From Neospora caninum Liverpool (lineage: Eukaryota; Apicomplexa; Conoidasida; Eucoccidiorida; Sarcocystidae), in contig NC_018392.1 in the NCBI RefSeq assembly GCF_000208865.1, positions 2,128,793 through 2,192,792 on the forward strand: a DNA stretch of 64,000 nucleotides, given 5' to 3'. A program made the translations under genes and the position numbers. The first letter of the stretch is position 1; the number at the start of each line of letters is the position of its first letter. Shown piece by piece: positions 31,330 to 44,289 of the stretch. The notes beneath the pieces are model-generated. The model worked only from the letters and a program-made list of their open reading frames with translations. It made no database searches and had not been told where the DNA came from.

Positions 31330-34300
31330 TGTTGCTGAGAGCTGTATCTTCACGATTGCAGAGACGAAAAGGGATTGGTGGTACAAGCGGACTTGGATAA
31401 ACTCTCTTCCGTGTGCTGGAATGCATACGCTCCTCTGGACAGAGTAGGGACGAGTGCGTTCTCCTCACGGAATGCGAGATTCCTTGCCCACCAAACAGCA
31501 GCAGTTCCGTTTGGGCTAGCGCAGTCGTCAGACGGAGTTCCACGCCGTGTTACTGGGGGACTTTTCCACGACAGGAACAAAACAACGAAATAAAAAAATT
31601 GTTCCCGAGTACAACTTAGAAAGTCAGAGATCAACCCGACAAGGAGTAAAGTGAACGTAAAATGTGGATGCTATGTGACCCTCACTGCGTGTTGCCTACG
31701 TGTCTTGAACAGCAACAGCTGGCAGGGGGCTTTTGCGATGAGACACAACCGCACGCTGACGAGTTTCTAAGCGGAAGACTTTTTCTTGCGACTGCAGCAA
31801 GGCAGGACTGCTTCCCTGTATGTGAGCAGACTGTAAGCATCTGTACTAGAGAAAAAAGATGCAAAGTAGGGTTGCTTGTAACAAGATACTGCAAACAAAA
31901 CAGATGACTGCGCCGCCACGGCTGCACAGGACTGTGGCAGCTCTCGCCGCAACGATGCGCAGCAGGCAGCCTCTCAGAGATGCCGCGAAACTGCGAGTGC
32001 TTCTGGGGGTATTCGTCCAAGTTGCAGCTAGCCTACGTACAGTTCAGCCCTGGAAACTCCCCGAAATGCAATCGTCTGTTCGGTTTGGAAATGGCGCTCG
32101 ACTACACAGATCTTTTGAAGTGATCGAAGGTGAGCGTACACCTTTTTATGGAGGAGCTTCTTGTTTTCATAGCAGCATACAGATTAAGCGAAGCTGAAAC
32201 AACCGAGAAGCTCCACAGGATCGCAAAAGGGTATGCAGCCACATCACCACCAGGTGACCTGGCAAATTGTGTCTGTAGGTCTTTCTGCGTAGAGGTCAGC
32301 ATCGAGAGCACCTTCGAAGCGGTTCAGGAACAAAGGAAGGACAGATGCGAAGGATGACATCAACAAATCCAATTTTATATATTCGCTGCTGTGTACACGG
32401 CGGCGGTAACGCCTTTGTCGCGCAAAGAGTCTTGCCTCGATTTGCAGAATGCCGGCCTACGAAGCTGCATTCAGTTTCAGTGGTTTGCGACCGCGTCCGA
32501 AAGAAGGCATGTTTGTCTGTGTTGACAGATTTTGCAGTCAGATTTTGGCTGTTCCGATAGTTTTCGTAGCTTTACGAGCTGACGCAATAGCAACGGTGGT
32601 GTAAGAGGCGCCACCGCGAGAAATTAAAAGTCGCCCGCCCCCCTATGCTCGCCCTCTTGTGGGCCAGTATGACTCGCCGTGTAGATACGATGTGATTGTT
32701 CGAGAAAATGCCATGATTCTTGAAAGCCTGGATATTGAAATATGCCTCCCGGCGACAGTTCCGCAAGGTGGCGCGCCTACCCAACTTTCCTCCGTTACGA
32801 ATCCTACCGGGGGGTACACGGTTCCGGTGGTGAAGGCTCTGTGCGCTCGTAGCACAACACCAATCTTTTGTGTATGTATTCCAGCTGGGATATCCAGCAC
32901 CAGACCCAACTGATGGAAAATCGTCGACGGTTTCGGCATCTGGCATGCGTTCATGTGCGTCACAGTTCTGTCACTTCCGAACAGAAAACATCTGCAACAG
33001 TTAGGTGTGAGCCAAAACCATTTGGCAGTGGTGTAGGAGGAACGCACAAAGAGATTCTCTCGCACCGAACCGGGATCATTCAGTGGTTCAGGAGGGTTGA
33101 ACCGCACCGATCAACATACTAGTCATGTGATTCAAGACTTGAATGGGCCCTCACTTAAGGTGGACAGCTGGTTGTAACCATTAAACATGATATTCCCGCA
33201 GCCATAGACGTGTAGCATCCTGCCAATTATCTTTTCACACATCGCTTTGTCTAGTCTTCGGTAAGTCGTCATATATATATATATATGATTTTGCTGCAGG
33301 AGTGCTCCATCTTTTCTCTACGGCTAACAAGGGCAGCACGTTTCACCTCGCATATGCATGTGTTCATTGTTTAAATGCATACCAGTGTATCGGACCCTGT
33401 CTATGTGCATAAACTCACGGACGAAAGCAGCTGAAAAGCCAGGACGCCAGATTCGGCGGGCCACGACGAACTAGCAAGCTGCCTCATTTTTTGAACTCTG
33501 AGCGCTCTTGGTGCCTTCAAATCGGCGTCGAATTGCTTGAATACCACTGTCTAGAGTTGGCATTCTACCGTTCATCCCACAGCTTGCGTTCGATCGCCGC
33601 GCTACACGAACGGGGACACAGTTTTATCCCAGCCGTGGATCAGCGCCGCGACGCATGTGGATAATTGTGGGATGTGCCTGTTGTGAGGGATGGTCTCCGA
33701 AGAGTGGTGCGGTATTTTTCCACAAAGACAGCAATGTACGCGTGTGCGGCCCCATATAAGAAGTTGTTCCCACGCTCTCTGCTACTTCGGCCTCATTCCT
33801 ACACATATGGAATCCGGCAATGAGACTCAGTGAGTCATGCTACGCAGCAGCCACTGTCATTGTGTTCTTTTCTTCAGCACTACAGTTCTGTTGTATATAT
33901 ACATCTGATTTTTTTCTTCCGCAGGATTACGAAAGCAAAAAGGCAGATGCCAGACAGAAATGCGACAGATGGGCAGAGTGAAGGCAAGAGATTGAAAGCG
34001 GCACGAAGAAATTTTTTGGTCGCGAAATTCTGTACGTTTACTTGTCTGGATCTTAGCTGCGAACGAGGCAAGAAAATGAGTGGTCAATCTCCTACGATGT
34101 TTCGACGTTTTCTGAGAGACGACTTACGCATTCCTGAAGTGTTATTCGGGGACCACCTGGACGAACAGTGTGCCGCAGGGCACTCGACAGAAAACCATGG
34201 AATTCTGCCGTCCGCTGTAGGGTGTTCATCAGAGCAAAGCTGATGCAGGCATTGTCAACCCCAGTTTGCGGTGTTCTCTGCAGTCACCGTCCTTAAGTGT

Positions 34301-34426
34301 CGATCACCCGCAAGATCTTATACAGTCACACATTCGTTGATACCGAGGTGGAATGGTTCGCATGAGGACACACAGCACCTGCTGTCTTACACGACAAACA
34401 CTGCACGAGAGAGCGTCTGACTTTTA
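31330..34426. other. Intergenic region, no gene recognised
   Basis: Upstream region of the 1,271-aa gene and 3' side of the next minus-strand gene. Only short, mutually overlapping open frames are present (longest about 137 codons at 33,830-34,243), without a supportable exon chain. A short (AT)8 tract lies at 33,271-33,286. The promoter of the 26.5-31.3 kb gene must lie in its left part, but no motif could be assigned. Confidence 0.55.
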
Positions 34427-37400
34427 TCATTGATACCTGTGAAAAAAGCCACGATGGACCTCCAACCTCGGCGTCAGCCCTTCGTTTAAGCGCCACGAGA
34501 CGTCTGCATCAGAAAAACCTACGAGCTCGGGAGGGATCCACTGAGAAATCACTTGTTTTGCTTCCCATGAAATTCGCTCTTTGTAAATGACCCACCAGAA
34601 GTTTGGTTCGGTGGGACCCTCTCGAGCTCCTGGTTCGTCACACTGGAAACTTTCATTTTTCTGCATCGGCTAAACCTGAGTTGTCACTCTCGCCATATCC
34701 CCACAGGCGCTACACCGACTCAACTCAAACACCTGCACATACCCATATACATATATATACCCACACGACGAGTGCTTCCTTCGACGTCGTCTGGTTTCCT
34801 TCTGGAGCCTCCTTCAGACTGGGCCAACTGTTCATGGAATCCCTTTTTTCCCTTTACTGATAGGTGGCCGCATTTTTTTCGCATGCTTCAAAGCAGGCTT
34901 CGCGCTCTGTGTGTTTGTCTCCTGCCTCGGTGTCCACACGGGCGGACACCTTCCTCCTTACCCACTGATTTTTCCTTGCCACTTTCCTCTTCTTTCTCAT
35001 TCTTCATGAGCGTACCTGGACCCTCCTCTGTGCTGACCCCATCGGTCTCCCCTTTTTCAAGGAATGATTCTTCTGCATACTGGCAAAAAGCAGCCTTTTC
35101 AGCATTCTTTCTCTGCGAGCACAGCAACCTAGCAACTGACGCCTTCCTTCTCGTCTCGCTATACTTGAACGTAGAATCGGCTCAGGCCCGCTGCTATCTG
35201 CGTCTTTCTCTTGACTCGAACTCGGTGGATGCATGCCCACTGCGACAGAAACTAGACCTGCCTTGGTGCCTCCCTTTGTCTTGTTTCTTCTCATATCTCA
35301 GTGTGCGGGATGCACCATTTGGAGGTAGTGTCAGTGGATGATGGTGATCGCTACCATGCTTGACTCGAGTGGTAGAGTATTCCTTTCGACTGCCTCCAGA
35401 TGACATGTCTAGAAGACCGTCAGGTGGGGACCGCGTTTGCGATAATACTCTGCGCAGCACGCCCGTGTGGGAAGCTCTGGAGAGTGTGCTCGACGACGAA
35501 GTTGCTGTCCCCTGCCGATGAATCTTGCTCCGCATGGAAGAAAACTCGGTGGACGAAGGCGACGACGCAACGGAGCGAGACGGAAACGAGGAGGAAAAGG
35601 CATCCGCTTCCAAATCATCACACGACAAAGGCGCTCCCGAGGGTGGTGTGAAGAAGGACGCATGAAGACGCTACGGAAGACAACACAAAAAAACAAGGGT
35701 TCTACACAAGCTGTGGAACGAAAACAGTTTTCCCTAAGCTCTCAGGTTGTGGTACATGCATCCGTGCGCACACACACAGTTTTGTACGTGATTTTGTGTA
35801 CCCGTGATACCCGGTATCCGCACGACACTACAGGAAACAAGGCAGCAAATCTACGCATGCGTGCAACTGTATACATACGTGTATGTGCATCTCCATGCTC
35901 CCCGATTCCTGGGTTGTTGCCGAAAGGAACCTTTGCGTTTGGTGCTGATCGATCACGCCACAATTTTGCGGAGCGGTACTGGCTTCTCCTGTGTGTCGCT
36001 GTATCACGAATATCCTACATGAGTTGACGATGTTTCGTTCTTTCTGGTTCTTGCTCGTCCCCTTCGCCTACCTCGAAGTCAGCTTCGAGATTCGCTTCCT
36101 CTTTTCGTCGCCCGAGAACATCTCGACGTGCCTGCGCTATTGCGATTTCCCTGCTCGGCTTCACATGTGCATGCGGAGGCCATGCGTGTCCTGGCCTGTT
36201 TCGGCCACCATGGCCTCGACCTGATTCTCCACTACCCACAAAAGTGAGTAGCGGCTCATCGCTGTCGCCTTCGCGTTCTTGTCGTTTCCCGGAGGACACA
36301 ACCCGACGACAAAGTCCCCCAAACGGCGGGCTTTCATCGGTGGGTTCTCGCTTGACGGAAAAGGCCCTCCACTCTCTGTCACCCTCAAATGGGTCACCGG
36401 GCGCACTGTGCTCGTTCTCTTCCCAAGACTGGAAAAGGTCGCCTTCTTCCCTGCCTTCTGAGTCGGATACGGAAGAGGTGAGGAGGAAGGAAGACGCACA
36501 TTCGTCACGACTTGCGTCTGAAAAGAACTCGATCATTTCGTGCGCGTCGGAATACTCCTGTTCGCTCGCTTTGCTCTGCAGACGGTCTTCACGGCGTGTG
36601 CTCACTCCATCCTCAGCTTCCGGCCCTTCGTCCCCTGAGTGGCCCTCACTGCTTTTTTGAACTGGGCTCCACACATCTCGTCGCGCTTTTTCAGGCGGCG
36701 TCACAACAAGAATCTCCCCAGACGCTGCTCGCGCGTGGAGGCGCCACGGAGCCGGTCTGTACGATGATGAAGAGACATGGTCTCCGCGTTGGGACTGACA
36801 GGGTCTCGGACGGCTTCTCTCCTGAGGCGTCCGACTCTGGTAACCCTCATCCGCAATGTCTCGAGTGACCTGGAAATCTATTCGTACCTGTTCGCACTGT
36901 GCTGGTTGTCGCCGCTGCGGCCTACTTGGCTGACGTGCAGGCGCTCCTTCATATCCGGACTCGATCTCTCTGTCGTCTCTGGAACTTCGCCGATTTCCAC
37001 TTCCGCCCACCACACGCCGTGCTCCTTCTCCTGCGGTCATGCGCCATCTCGCTTCTCCTTCTCTCCCTCGCCCGTGTTCTTCGTCTCTGCCTCGAGCCAC
37101 CCGCCACGACCTGGGACTGTCTCCTGCGGCCCTGATGAGGGGACAGTAGTCTTCGAACGTGTAACTTCGGATGCTGTGCTGTGAGTCGCTGTTTGAGTCA
37201 CTGGCCTCTCCCTCGCCAGAAACGCCGTGTCGCCTGCCGCCGTCGCCTCCGTCGCTCGCCGCTTCCGCCCATTCCGTAGGTGTCTCCGCTTCGCCTCGGC
37301 CCGCAACAGTGTCTCCGTGCGCCGCAGCGATGCGCGAGACACCGTGTGGGCCGCCCAGACAGTCCAGCGAGGCGCGGCCGGGGCAACTCCCCGCCGCTGG

Positions 37401-38279
37401 TGTCTCTCCGGGAGTCGTCGCTGGGGTAAACGCCCGAGCGGACAGGACTGTGCATTCATCGTCACTGCTGACTTCGGCTTCTTCTGCATCCCAGAAAGCG
37501 TCTGGTTCGTTGCCTGCTTCTTCGCACTCTGAAGTCACAGTGTAGCTCTCGCGATGGATGCTGCTCCGGCTCTGCACTCGCGAGGCCCTAGGACCAGTAC
37601 ACGAACTGCCTCTCTCAGTTCGACTCCCGCAAGACGGGAGAGCAGGAGAGTCCCCGTCCGGTGTCCGGCTGTCGCGCGCCTCTCCCTCCTCCCACACCCG
37701 CGGTTTGGAGCCAGCTCGCGAAAGGGCCGCGCTTTCGTTGATCTCTGATGGACCTGAAATCTCCGCTGAGAGCGCTTCGTCGCTACTCCCAAGACGACAA
37801 AAGGGACCCAAACGCTCGTCCATCTTCGCAGGGTCGGTCTCTGCTCCCGCACCGCCCTCGGGACCCGCCCCACGCGAGGCACGGGAAACGCCCGTCTCCA
37901 AACGTCCCTCCCCACAAAAGAGGGACCCCTCGGAGACAGCGGAGACACCCGCGCGGGGCCCGGGAGCGGCCCGAGCGGCGAGAGACTGCCGGCGATAGGC
38001 AAGGGGAGAGGCAGATGCTAAGGGGAGACCGAATGCAGCAGGCGAAGGAAACGAAGAGGGAAAAGACTTGCTTCCAGCGGAGACGGAAGATCGACTACTC
38101 GCGGCACGATCCGTTAGAGGGGCCAAAGGGGAGGCGGCCTCCCGCGCACGGTGGGTCCGACGCTCTTGCTGGACTTGCCGTGCAACATGCTTCAGAAAGC
38201 GACGCGTGCGACTCTCCGTCGGATCAAGCAGAGGCTCCACACCCCCATAAAAAAATATTTCCCCCGACAACTCCGCCAT
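34427..38279 (-). CDS. Unrecognised large low-complexity protein; multi-exon model, 3' exons tentative
   Basis: The main exon runs 38,279 to 36,072, 736 codons from MAELSGEIFFYGG. An uninterrupted reading stops at 36,015, but a GTAGGC donor at 36,071 joins in phase to an acceptor at 35,671. That continues into a Ser-rich exon from 35,670 (RLHASFFTPPSGAPLSCDDL). Further minus-strand exons are likely near 35,130-34,990 (Glu/Lys-rich) and 34,660-34,427, which ends in a well-ordered sequence (PNFWWVIYKERISWEAKQ, PPELVGFSDADVSWRL) before a TAA; their exact joins are unresolved. The N-terminal 40 residues (GGVEPLLDPTESRTRRFLKH) look folded. The middle is Ser/Arg/Glu/Gly-rich and probably disordered. 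No known domain is recognised. The start ATG lies in GGCGGACATGGCG; a TAG acceptor-like site just upstream leaves room for a 5' exon. Confidence 0.6.
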
Positions 38280-38409
38280 GTCCGCCTTATGACCTACAGG
38301 CAGGGACAAACACAGGTAGCAGAGTCCAACAAGGAAGGTACGCTACGCTCGTGTGGGCACCGAGGCAGTACGGTATAAAGGAGCCCGATGCGTGCGCACA
38401 GCCTCTTGC

Positions 38410-38433
38410 GTGTGTGTGTGTGTGTGTGTGTGT
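38410..38433. repeat. (TG)n dinucleotide tract
   Basis: Uninterrupted TG repeat in the 231-base gap between the DeSI stop codon (38,511) and the start of the downstream minus-strand gene (38,279). This gap must contain the 3' UTR of one gene and the 5' region of the next. Confidence 0.9.
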
Positions 38434-38510
38434 AAGTACACAGTGAAATACTTAAATACATATATGATTATGTTTGCTAGAGTGGGAGCCGGACCGGGTG
38501 TGTTGTGATT

Positions 38511-39744
38511 CTAAAGCGTTTTGAGACGGAGGAACGGGCAGAAGTTGAGGCACGCGCGACGCTGCCGAACCAGAGGCGTTTCATTCGTGCAACCTGCAGC
38601 TCTCGTTGCTTTTCTCCACAAGTTTGCCTTACGAAGGTCTGCTTTCATAACCTCCATGGCTGCACTGAGGATGGGGTGAACCAGTTTCCCGAGTGTTGTT
38701 TGCAGCACGCGATCAGGGAGCGAGAGAATGTCTGTAATACCCAGAAAGAAGAAAAATGCGAAATCGCGGACACGCAAAGACCGTGAGACAGCGACCGCAG
38801 GAGAGACGAGGGGGACGAAAACAGAGCAAGAGTGCTGAAAAGAAGCGAGAAGGAGGGAACCGGGAGGAGCAATGCAACGAAGCACGCACACAAGAGGCAT
38901 CTGAGGGGCTATGCGCGATGCACCGACTGTCAGGCGAGCATTGTGGGCAGCCCCGAACAGAGAAAGAAAGGAAATGGATGAAGAAATGGTAAACGAGAAT
39001 CGACAACAGACAACTGTGCAGGAAGATCCAGGCACAGAGACGACGAAAGGAATTATGAGCGTGAACAAACGGAATCCTAGAAGAGGCTCGTGACTTACAG
39101 GAAGGGACGCGAAGGCGGCTACTGAGGAATCGGAGGACGAGATTCGAAAAATGGTTGCAGTTGTGTTTGAACATGTCGTATTTATCCTGAACGCGCCAGA
39201 GACCAACACACACACAGAGATATGCGAACGACAAACAAAGCAATCCAATGATTGAATCACATGTGTCAGACAACACGGCCACAGACATCGGACACTCGCC
39301 CCCGCTTCCGCAAAGGGAAATCTCGACCCCCACCCACATTTTGTCCTTTTCGGAAAGAAAAACAGAGAACAACGACGAGGGAGACAAGGTAACGGGGAGT
39401 CGACGCTCTTCGAAAAGGCAAATCTCCCAAAGCATGCATACACCCCTCGCGGTAGGGTCTATCGCAGCGCCGCCGGGCGCTGCAGGCCAGATGCCACACC
39501 GAAGAAAAGTCTCCTCAGCTCGCTTGGACCCCACAAGAAAAAGCCTGTCTCCTCACCGGGGTGAAAATTTGCTGTTGCGTGCGAAGAAACGCTTCCAACT
39601 CGATTGGCGTTCGCTCCGTTGTCCCCATTCTGACACACAACGGGCACAGTTCAATCACAAAAATACGCGCTTCATGCACCCCGAGTCATACTCATATTCA
39701 TTTGCAGATGAACAAAAAGCAGCTAAAGACGCACAAGTACTTGC

Positions 39745-39780
<36 letters not shown>

Positions 39781-39827
39781 TAGTAGGTGTGTAAACATGC
39801 CCACATACACAGGTACGGCACAGTCAC

Positions 39828-39864
<37 letters not shown>

Positions 39865-40028
39865 TATCAGTGGACAGAGTGGAGACACGTACATGCATGT
39901 CACAGCAGATTCGAACAAAGCTAGACATCACCAAACACACGCAAATACACAGAATCGAAGGTGCATACAAATACACACGGAAAGAGAGCGACACACACAG
40001 AGACACGCAGTACGCATGCATGTGCCGA

Positions 40029-40060
<32 letters not shown>

Positions 40061-40782
40061 CGCTTTTCATCCACGAGATGGCGGGGTAGCCCAGAGGGAA
40101 ATGTTTTTTTGTGGCATGAGTCTCACTCGATACAGTCTGTTAGTTGTTCTTGGCCAGGCCACCCCATGCCGGAGGGACATACGCAGATTGTCGACATGTA
40201 AAAGTATTCCAAACCGAACACCACGACGTTTGTGTGCCTGATGCGCAAGACACCGCACAAGTATCTCAACACCCAATGCATGCACCCTGGCAATCGCCTG
40301 CATGAATAGGATGTATGAACATGCTCGTAAACATCAAAACAAACTAGTACCCACGTATATATGTAGGTAGACAGGTGGATAGCTAGGGAGATTGATAGGG
40401 AGGTCTTCACGTATATATGAAGAGGGAGACGGAGACAGACGGTTAGACAGGTTGGTATGAAGATATGCGTGAATAATTACGGACACGTGTACACGGCTGT
40501 GAGGTGGGGGAGCGGCAAGACGTCGCGAGTTCTCTCTGTGGAGAGAAGGCGGGGCGAGAAAGCGACACTGAGAGACGGAAGAAGAGGCTTCCATTTCTCT
40601 CACCACACGCCTTTCTTTTCGTCGGAGACGAAGAGACCTCCGTAGAGTTTCGCCATGCCCTTGGAGAGATCGAAAACTTTCAGACGAACTGTGCGCCGAG
40701 TTTTCCACGTGGCGGCGCCTGACGTAGCGCTTCCCTTCCCGCCACCCCGCTGGCCTGTGTCGGGTTGTTCAGACCACGGCAT
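38511..40782 (-). CDS. PPPDE/DeSI-type cysteine isopeptidase, 223 aa, five exons
   Basis: Exons 40,782-40,604, 40,237-40,127, 39,629-39,557, 39,186-39,099 and 38,731-38,511. Donors are GTGAGA, GTGAGA, GTGAGG and GTAAGT, with CAG acceptors and phases in agreement. The product has the whole DeSI (PPPDE) fold in order: VRLKVFDLSKGMAKLYGG near residue 30-47, GVWHTNVVVFGLEYFY with the catalytic His at 61, MGTTERTPIELEAFLRTQQ, and DKYDMFKHNCNHFSN with the catalytic Cys at 131. Then comes YILSLPDRVLQTTLGKL, the usual end of DESI1-like proteins. Family members are papain-like enzymes that remove SUMO or ubiquitin, or cleave S-palmitoyl thioesters. The segment after the His strand (MSTICVCPSGMGWPGQ) departs from the usual glycine-rich loop. 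The C-terminal 45 residues are basic and not conserved in the family. Confidence 0.88.
39748..39779. repeat. (AT)n tract in DeSI intron 2
   Basis: About 16 AT units inside the intron between exons 2 and 3 of the DeSI gene. Open frames across it read as alternating Tyr/Ile and are not coding. Confidence 0.9.
39829..39861. repeat. (TA)n tract in DeSI intron 2, second
   Basis: About 16 TA units, 50 bases from the previous tract and in the same intron. A third tract (40,028-40,060) follows. Confidence 0.9.
40028..40060. repeat. (TA)n tract in DeSI intron 2, third
   Basis: Imperfect at the left (TATGTATATA), then pure TA, ending just 66 bases inside the intron from the donor of exon 2 (40,126). 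Three such tracts in one roughly 500-base intron are a likely source of length polymorphism. Confidence 0.9.
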
Positions 40783-43654
40783 GTTGAGAAGAAAGTGCCG
40801 AAGAGGAGAGACAACACCGGCAGAATAGCCGTGACAAATGGGAGGACAGAGAGACTGAGGGAAAGGAACCCGCAGGAGAGAAGCGGTAGTTGAAAAGGAG
40901 TGGAATGAAACGAAGGCGAAGAAGATGCCGTTCGCGAGGAGAAAGAGAAGAGAGAGGGGTACACAATTTAAAAGCGGCGGAGAGAAGGAACGAAAAACGA
41001 CTAGGGAGAGGCTCCGAGAAGCGGAGGAACTGTGAAGGAAAAGGAGCGAAGCGAAGCACGCCGTCACTCATGCAGACAGGTGAGGCCTCCGTTGCCTTCA
41101 CAAGCGCCTTCGGCTGCGACGGTGTGGCTGTGGAAGTCTTCAGCTGGAGAAGCCACATGGCAAGCAGGAGAAAGAGGAGGCGAACAAGACGGAGAAGAAG
41201 CCGGAAGAGAAGGCAGAACGGATAGAGAAAAACGAGGTGAGAACCACGACTGCGGAAGTCAAGGGGAGAAGCGAACGGCGGAGAAGTGCCTGACAAAGCC
41301 GAAAGACTGCCAGAGGAGAGACGAAGCACCGTGGAAAGCGTGTCTACTGCAGTGAGAGGTTCGTTCCTTTCTGGAAGATACAGAGAAACGCGCTTCTCCG
41401 CTCCTCGGGACACTTGATTGAAAACCATGTGACGGAAAACCACACGGCCTGCCTCTCTCCATTTTCCTTCTCTGCTCGTGTGTGAAACGCATGCTGAGAA
41501 CCTCTAAGGCGGCAGCCTTGTTTTGGTGAGCGAAAATTTCCCTCCTGAATTCTCTTCGTTCCTTCCTTTAGAACGTCTGCTTCGGCATTCCCTTTTTGCT
41601 TGAATTCGCACGGGCGCATAGTCGGCTTTGTCGAACAGGGGAACCCATCGACGAGGAAGAGGCCTCATGGAGACACGGAGAAGGGGAAAGGATTTCTCCA
41701 CAACGCACCCGCCAGAAATCCCAAAGGCGCGAAAAGGCACGTGCAGCGACGCCTGCAGGGTGACAGGTCCGCGAGCGGTGCGCTTGTCCGGAGGAAACGA
41801 GATTATCTATCTATCTATATACATCACTACGCTCCCGTGAAATTGTGTACAAAAAGAAAAACCTGTTGCCTAGCATGAGTTTCCGTAGAAACGGCGGCAC
41901 ACAGGCAGGAGCGACAGACTGGACGGAGTCGTGGAGCCGCGACGTGAAAAGAGACGGAGAAAGGGGAAGTCACAGTTCGGCAAGGCCTTTGGATTTGAAG
42001 AGTGAACGGCACATGGCGGTTGCTTTTTTCAAGAAATAGGCATGCGATGATGTGCATCGTGGAAGAAGAGAGAGGCGATTTGCCACGACAGCAAACACAT
42101 GTTAGGACGAGGTCCTCGATCTCCGTACACAGGCATATCTAGTAACACGCGTTCTGTCTCCCTGAAGAAGAAAGGGAACTCGTGTTCACTTTTGGGAATG
42201 CTGTGTTGAAGGGGGGACAGGATACACGAAAATTACTCGCGTTAAAAATCCAGAGGTCTGACACTGTGCGAGAGAGGCGCCTCTTGTTTCTTCCCGCCTG
42301 GTCTCCAGCTCCGGCGATGTCGTGGGCGGCTAGATAGGGGGGGGGGTGAGAGTGACTTGCTTTTAAAATCGCCGAGAAGACAAAGCGACCGCGAAGAAAG
42401 GGAATCCAAGCAGGCAGACAGAAAGGACAACCAGGCCACCAGCGTAAGCCCACGAAGAGCGCACGGGAAGATATTTTGCTCGGTTTGTTGCCGAACCCTT
42501 CGCGCACCCCGAGACGAGGGGAAAAACGACATCTACAGATCTACTGATAGATCTACACGTGTGACGGTAATTTCCCCCCAACGGTTTCCATCTTTTTTGA
42601 CTTACACAGGCTTGGGAAAGTGCCGATAACCCCCTCTTTTTGTCCCTTTTTCACAGTACCTGGCGAGAGACGGTCGACAAGCCGTGGCATGACTGGGCCC
42701 GGGTAAAGTGGGAAGTCACCTCGTGCGCAGGACGCCAGGCCGGCAAAAAGAGGAGGATAAACCCGATCCAAACGAAGATAAGGTCCAACAGATGAGGAAA
42801 AGGCAAAGAACGTCTTCTGCTGGCAAGATCCTACACACGCGGAAACCACAGATACAGCACTCTCGTGGGGCTCGCAGATCTCTCGCCGAAAATGCTCGAC
42901 GGTTCACACGAGCATCTCAACCGCGGTCCTCCGGGTTTTCTACGTGGAGGGCGAGAATGAAGCGACACACAAAGAAGGAGAGTGGAAACAGAAGAGAGAC
43001 CAAAAGAAAGGAGAGAGAAAGGAACCAACCGGCTCTTTGCCCCGTGTCCAGTGACGGGAAGAATCTGATGTTCCCTGGGCCCGGCACCTGAAACTCCTGA
43101 CACGGCTTCTCGCTGCCCATAAAAAAGGCGATCGTCCGCAGTAAGCATCTCTGCTGGAGCATCACTGCTCTTTTCTAGAACAATGTGAGACGAGACAAAC
43201 ACGGTTTCGAGTTTTTACGCAAACAGCTTTAACGGACGCAGCAATACAATCAGCGGGGACCACATGCGTGAGGTTAAACAGGAGGCCGCGTCTCACAGGG
43301 GAAAACCGATGAGCCTCAACGCTTCCGTGCCATGAGAGACATGCGAGGCTCTTTTTCCACGTCACTCTTCTCCAGTCGTCCCTCCCTTCTCTAAACTACA
43401 CATATACTTCTATTATAGAGGTGGGAGGGTTCTGGACAGGCGCTTCTCGCCCTCCTCTGTACTCTCCGCGTTGTCTCCCCTGCTCTCTGTACTCCCCATT
43501 TGCATTGCTGTGCACATGCACGTCTCACACTCTGGACACTGGCCAATCGGTATGCATGCATCTATACATGCATATACACGCATGCTGTTGTATATATGTG
43601 GACTCTCCAGAGTGGAGTGTCCTCCACAGATGTGTACATATAATGCACATGGAT

Positions 43655-44025
43655 ATGTTAGCAATACACATATATGCAGACGCACATGTTAGTAATACAC
43701 ATATATGCAGCTGCAGATGTTAGTAATACACATGTGTGCACCTGCAGATGTTAGTAATCCACATATATGCACATACATATGTTAGTAATACACAAATATG
43801 CAGCTGCAGATGTTAGTAATACACATGTGTGCACCTGCAGATGTTAGTAATCCACATATATGCACATACATATGTTAGTAATACACAAATATGCAGCTGC
43901 AGATGTTAGTAATACACATGTGTGCACCTGCAGATGTTAGTAATCCACATATATGCACATACATATGTTAGTAATACACATATATGCACAGGCATGTTAG
44001 TAATGTACATATATTCAATTTGGCA
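43655..44025. repeat. 31-bp minisatellite with 93-bp higher-order period
   Basis: About twelve tandem 31-base units beginning ATGTTAGTAATACACA. In the centre three unit variants alternate in fixed order: one ending GTGTGCACCTGCAG, one with TCCACATATATGCACATACAT, and one with CAAATATGCAGCTGCAG. The repeat is therefore 3 x 31 = 93 bases, iterated about 2.7 times (43,717-43,970). Flanking units are simpler. No relation to coding sequence is seen. Confidence 0.9.
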
Positions 44026-44289
44026 GTATCAGGTGACGTTGCGATCTCCTCATTGCGGACAGGTTGATGGAGAACAACCCTCGGTGACACGTTTCGTTTC
44101 ACTGCTCGCTAAGACACCGCTGTTTCCTCGGTCGTTCTCACGAGGTGGGGATCCCTGCGATGGGTCTCTGCCTTTATTCTGGAGCCCCGTAGTACTTTCA
44201 GTCTGCCCGTCGGGGGACAGGAACGGGGGACTCAAATGAACCCGAGTCTGGTCCTTTTGTGCTTAGATCATTCATCCAGAAGCTAGAAA

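Noticed and set aside
34772..35341. 189-codon plus-strand frame rich in Ser/Phe/Leu
   Set aside because: It is antisense to the likely Ser-rich and Glu/Lys-rich exons of the minus-strand gene and has no recognisable domain.
36899..37545. Several plus-strand frames of 78-150 codons within the long minus-strand exon
   Set aside because: Antisense shadows of a GC-rich, low-complexity coding exon.
40769..41443. 224-codon minus-strand frame upstream of and overlapping DeSI exon 1
   Set aside because: Low-complexity Ser/Leu/Phe composition typical of a CT-rich leader. It is in a different frame from DeSI and better read as 5' UTR/promoter.
43655..44025. CRISPR-like appearance of regularly spaced units
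   Set aside because: Units are directly adjacent with no unique spacers, and the genome is eukaryotic. This is a minisatellite.
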